Under the pieces are notes generated by a model. That model saw only the letters and a program-made list of their open reading frames with translations. It had not been told where the DNA came from and made no database searches. 8,116 nucleotides of DNA from Bacillota bacterium (lineage in GTDB: Bacteria > Bacillota > Clostridia > Lachnospirales > Bianqueaceae). The translations under genes were made by a program, and so were the position numbers. The stretch is taken from NCBI GenBank assembly GCA_017474705.1, contig JAFVHC010000167.1, positions 1 to 8,116 on the forward strand, written 5' to 3'. Shown in pieces: positions 6,597 through 8,116 of this stretch (positions within the stretch are counted from its first letter, which is position 1; each line of letters opens with the position of its first letter).

Positions 6597-6612
6597 ACCT
6601 TAAAATAACAGT

Positions 6613-7176
6613 TTATACCAACGCTTCCCAAAGCTTGAGATCCGGATTCGGAATGACCGTGGTATCGATCAGCTTGGCGCTGACACGCAGATCGTTCACC
6701 GCGGCTTCCACAGACGCCTGTACAGCGGCTACTTCGCCGGTGAATACCACGTAAGCTTTGCCGCCGAGCTGCTGCGCGAGGCCGACTTTGACCACATCTG
6801 ACTGTGCCGCCTTGGCGCCTTGATCCGCGGCGACCAAAGCCGCCGGGACAGCCCACGTCTCGACCACGCCCATAGCCTGCGTCTTCTCGAAGGTATAGGT
6901 ATCTGCCAGCGCGCCGAAGACGTGCTCATGTGGATTGCCCAGCAGGAAACTGTCCACGACGTAATCCCTGCACATATTGCGGCCGGCTTCCAACGCCGCC
7001 GCGACAGCCGCGATCCCGCCCTGGATCAGGATGATGAATTTACCCGGGCAGATGGGCGTCGCTTTGACCAGCTCCACCTCAGCCGTTTTCACAACGGTAT
7101 CCGCACAGTAAAAACCTTTGGCGATGGATTTCAGCTCCAGCATGCCCAACGCGCGCAGTTCGTTTTTCATATCCAT
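6613..7176 (-). CDS. pduT: Tandem-BMC shell protein, PduT-like, with candidate Fe-S cysteine
   Basis: This 187-residue protein has two bacterial microcompartment (BMC) domains in tandem: the first begins at ALGMLELKSIAKG (9-21) and the second at AMGVVETWAVPAAL (101-114). Such proteins form trimers that look like hexamers in the shell. The first domain contains ATPICPGKF, with C43 where PduT carries the cysteine that binds a 4Fe-4S cluster at the trimer pore; the second has QQLGGKAYVVFTGEV (135-149). Length and the C-terminal IPNPDLKLWE match PduT. A role in electron transfer or pore gating is inferred from PduT. The start at 7176 follows AAGGAG by about 8 bases; the longer frame from 7236 has no ribosome site and covers promoter-like DNA. 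A 96-bp gap with its own promoter candidate separates it from the eutN-type gene. Confidence 0.92.
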   Translation of the reverse strand: MDMKNELRALGMLELKSIAKGFYCADTVVKTAEVELVKATPICPGKFIILIQGGIAAVAAALEAGRNMCRDYVVDSFLLGNPHEHVFGALADTYTFEKTQAMGVVETWAVPAALVAADQGAKAAQSDVVKVGLAQQLGGKAYVVFTGEVAAVQASVEAAVNDLRVSAKLIDTTVIPNPDLKLWEALV

Positions 7177-7238
7177 AGGTACCACTCCTTGTATCAGCCC
7201 GCAAAATCGCCAGCGGCGATCCAACGTGTGCCTCATTC

Positions 7239-7262
7239 ATCATATTTGTATATTTATATGAT
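7239..7262. promoter_or_regulatory. Inverted repeat, candidate operator for the pduT-like gene
   Basis: ATCATAT (7239-7245) and ATATGAT (7256-7262) are perfect 7-base inverted arms around a 10-base AT-rich centre, with a further symmetric TATA in the middle. The dyad is centred on 7250.5, close to the middle of the candidate -10 box, so a bound protein would block the promoter. As RNA it would make only a weak hairpin. Confidence 0.5.
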
Positions 7263-7276
7263 AGCACACTTGTCAA
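7247..7276 (-). promoter_or_regulatory. Internal promoter candidate ahead of the pduT-like gene
   Basis: On the minus strand a perfect TTGACA (7276-7271) overlaps the stop codon of the eutN-type gene. After 18 bases follows TATACA (7252-7247), within a very AT-rich stretch that offers alternative -10 boxes. The leader would be about 60 bases. It would let the shell gene be transcribed apart from the upstream operon. Confidence 0.5.
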
Positions 7277-7545
7277 CGAATGTATATCTCATCCGGATTA
7301 TCCACGATACCAACGATCGCCGCATCGATGGAAGAATTCTCGGAAGAGGGCTCCTGTCTTGCCGCGCTGCCCAGCGCCACCAGGACCAGTTCACCGATAC
7401 CGGCACCGGCCTGATCGACTGCCACAAGGCGGCGTCCGCCGTCCTTCATTTCTTTCAGCGTCTCGACGATAAGGAACTTGCTTCCGACCAGATTCTCATT
7501 TTTACGGGTCGCTACGACTGTGCCGATAACTTTAGCAAGCAGCAT
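7273..7545 (-). CDS. EutN/PduN/CcmL-type microcompartment vertex protein
   Basis: This 90-residue protein belongs to the family of small pentamers that cap the vertices of bacterial microcompartments. Typical features are the N-terminal LLAKVIGTVVATRKNENLVG, the strand KFLIVETL, the VAVDQAGAGIGELVLVALGSAAR core (about 42-64 from the chosen start), and the C-terminal AAIVGIVD. Two in-frame ATGs lie at 7551 and 7545. The AAAGGAG ribosome site is only one base from the first but 7 bases from the second, so 7545 is chosen. The family length of 85-100 residues fits. It follows the pduL gene by a short gap and is probably on the same transcript. Confidence 0.92.
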   Translation of the reverse strand: MLLAKVIGTVVATRKNENLVGSKFLIVETLKEMKDGGRRLVAVDQAGAGIGELVLVALGSAARQEPSSENSSIDAAIVGIVDNPDEIYIR

Positions 7546-7566
7546 GATCATTCTCCTTTTATACTA

Positions 7567-8116
7567 CTAAATAACGATGTTCAGTTCCATGCCGTTGTGG
7601 ATGCCCAGCGCATTGGCTTCATCCGTATCGATGTGCATTTCTGTGGTGAAACTCGGGTCTACACGGACCGGCACGTTGTCCAGATAACCGCCGCGCTCTC
7701 CGCCCATCTGCACGCGCACGACCTGTTTGTCCTTCACGCCATAAGCGGCAGCGTCAGCCGGAGACATATGGATATGGCGCAAAGCCACGATGCAGCCTTC
7801 CTGGATCGTGACGGCACCCTTCGGCCCGATGATCGTGATCGGCGCGGATCCCTTCAGGTCACCGGAAAGACGCACAGGCGCCTTGACCCCCAGCCGGATG
7901 CAGTCCGTCGCGGAGACTTCTACCTGCGTCTGCTTACGCAGCGGACCCAGTACACGGACGTTCTCAATGGCGCGCAGCTTCAAGCCTATGATGGTCACCG
8001 TTTCCTTCGCGGCGAACTGGCCGCCCATCAGATCCTTCTGCGGTGTCAGATCAGAGCCCTTGCCAAACAGGATGTCCATGTCCTCGCGGCTCAGATGGAT
8101 ATGTCTGGCGGAGACA
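7567..8116 (-). CDS. pduL: Phosphate propanoyltransferase PduL, 5' end cut by window edge
   Basis: PduL converts acyl-CoA and phosphate to acyl-phosphate and CoA inside microcompartments, regenerating CoA for the aldehyde dehydrogenase. The frame is open from the right edge and gives 182 residues. It begins mid-protein with VSARHIHLSREDMDILFG; the first HIH zinc-binding pair (8103-8095) is therefore upstream of the first visible ATG (8079), which is not the true start. Further family motifs are KDLMGGQFAAKETV, ENVRVLGPLRKQTQVEVS, SGDLKGSAPITIIGPKGAV, the second RHIHMSP metal pair, and EMHIDTDEANALG near the C-terminus. Full-length PduL is about 200-220 residues, so the start and any N-terminal encapsulation peptide lie beyond the window. 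It is followed by the eutN-type gene after about 20 bases. Confidence 0.95.
   Translation of the reverse strand, partial: VSARHIHLSREDMDILFGKGSDLTPQKDLMGGQFAAKETVTIIGLKLRAIENVRVLGPLRKQTQVEVSATDCIRLGVKAPVRLSGDLKGSAPITIIGPKGAVTIQEGCIVALRHIHMSPADAAAYGVKDKQVVRVQMGGERGGYLDNVPVRVDPSFTTEMHIDTDEANALGIHNGMELNIVI

Larger units (their letters stand above)
6054..6612. other. Gene-free AT-rich intergenic region
   Basis: This 559-bp stretch has no credible coding frame. From left to right it holds the SdpI operon promoter, the phased 7-mer array, and the terminator of the microcompartment operon. By my count 6301-6480 is about 34% GC, well below the roughly 60% of the nearby coding lines I counted. The middle part, 6293-6380, lacks clear array sites apart from a weak CACATTT at 6350, which is 31 bp before the site at 6381. 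Confidence 0.8.

Noticed and set aside
7177..7236. Longer start for the pduT-like gene at 7236
   Set aside because: No ribosome site is present and the added residues do not resemble a BMC domain; AAGGAG before 7176 decides the start.

Overview
The window looks like chromosomal DNA of a moderately GC-rich member of the Bacillota (Firmicutes). The evidence is strong AGGAGG-type ribosome sites a few bases before nearly every start, near-consensus sigma-A type promoters, and gene families common in gut Firmicutes: PepT, MutS-related ATPases, an XRE regulator carrying a desulfoferrodoxin-like tail, an SdpI-family membrane protein, and PduL/EutN/PduT microcompartment parts. I cannot place it below phylum with confidence.

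Layout. (1) 1-1004, minus: most of pepT, a zinc tripeptidase, cut by the left edge. (2) 1005-1162: a divergent promoter region with back-to-back promoters. (3) 1163-4290, plus: two overlapping genes for MutS-like ATPases that lack a mismatch-recognition domain. The first is intact. The second is broken by two -1 frame changes. (4) About 4293-4360: a hairpin terminator shared by convergent transcripts. (5) 4324-6053, minus: a likely three-gene operon of SdpI-like membrane protein, XRE regulator with a complete set of desulfoferrodoxin metal ligands, and SAM-dependent methyltransferase. The last two genes overlap by 4 bases. (6) 6054-6612: a gene-free, AT-rich stretch holding the operon promoter, an unusual array of CACATGC/GCATGTG sites, and a strong terminator. 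(7) 6613-8116, minus: the end of a bacterial microcompartment operon with pduL (cut by the right edge), a eutN/pduN-type vertex gene, and a pduT-like shell gene that may have its own promoter and operator.

The most unusual element is the array at 6151-6521. Eleven copies of a 7-mer alternate in orientation with centre spacings of 31 and 21 bp (period 52). All stay in register with about 10.4 bp per turn, even across a 95-bp gap. The sequence between the sites is not conserved. This is what a cooperative, single-face protein-DNA assembly would need. It lies between the end of the microcompartment operon and the promoter of the SdpI/regulator/methyltransferase operon, and I recognise no known system in it.

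How the genes may work together: the microcompartment genes belong to aldehyde metabolism, with PduL converting acyl-CoA to acyl-phosphate and EutN and PduT-like proteins building the shell. The SdpI/XRE/methyltransferase operon looks like a stress-response unit whose regulator could sense superoxide or iron through its C-terminal metal centres. That link is inference.
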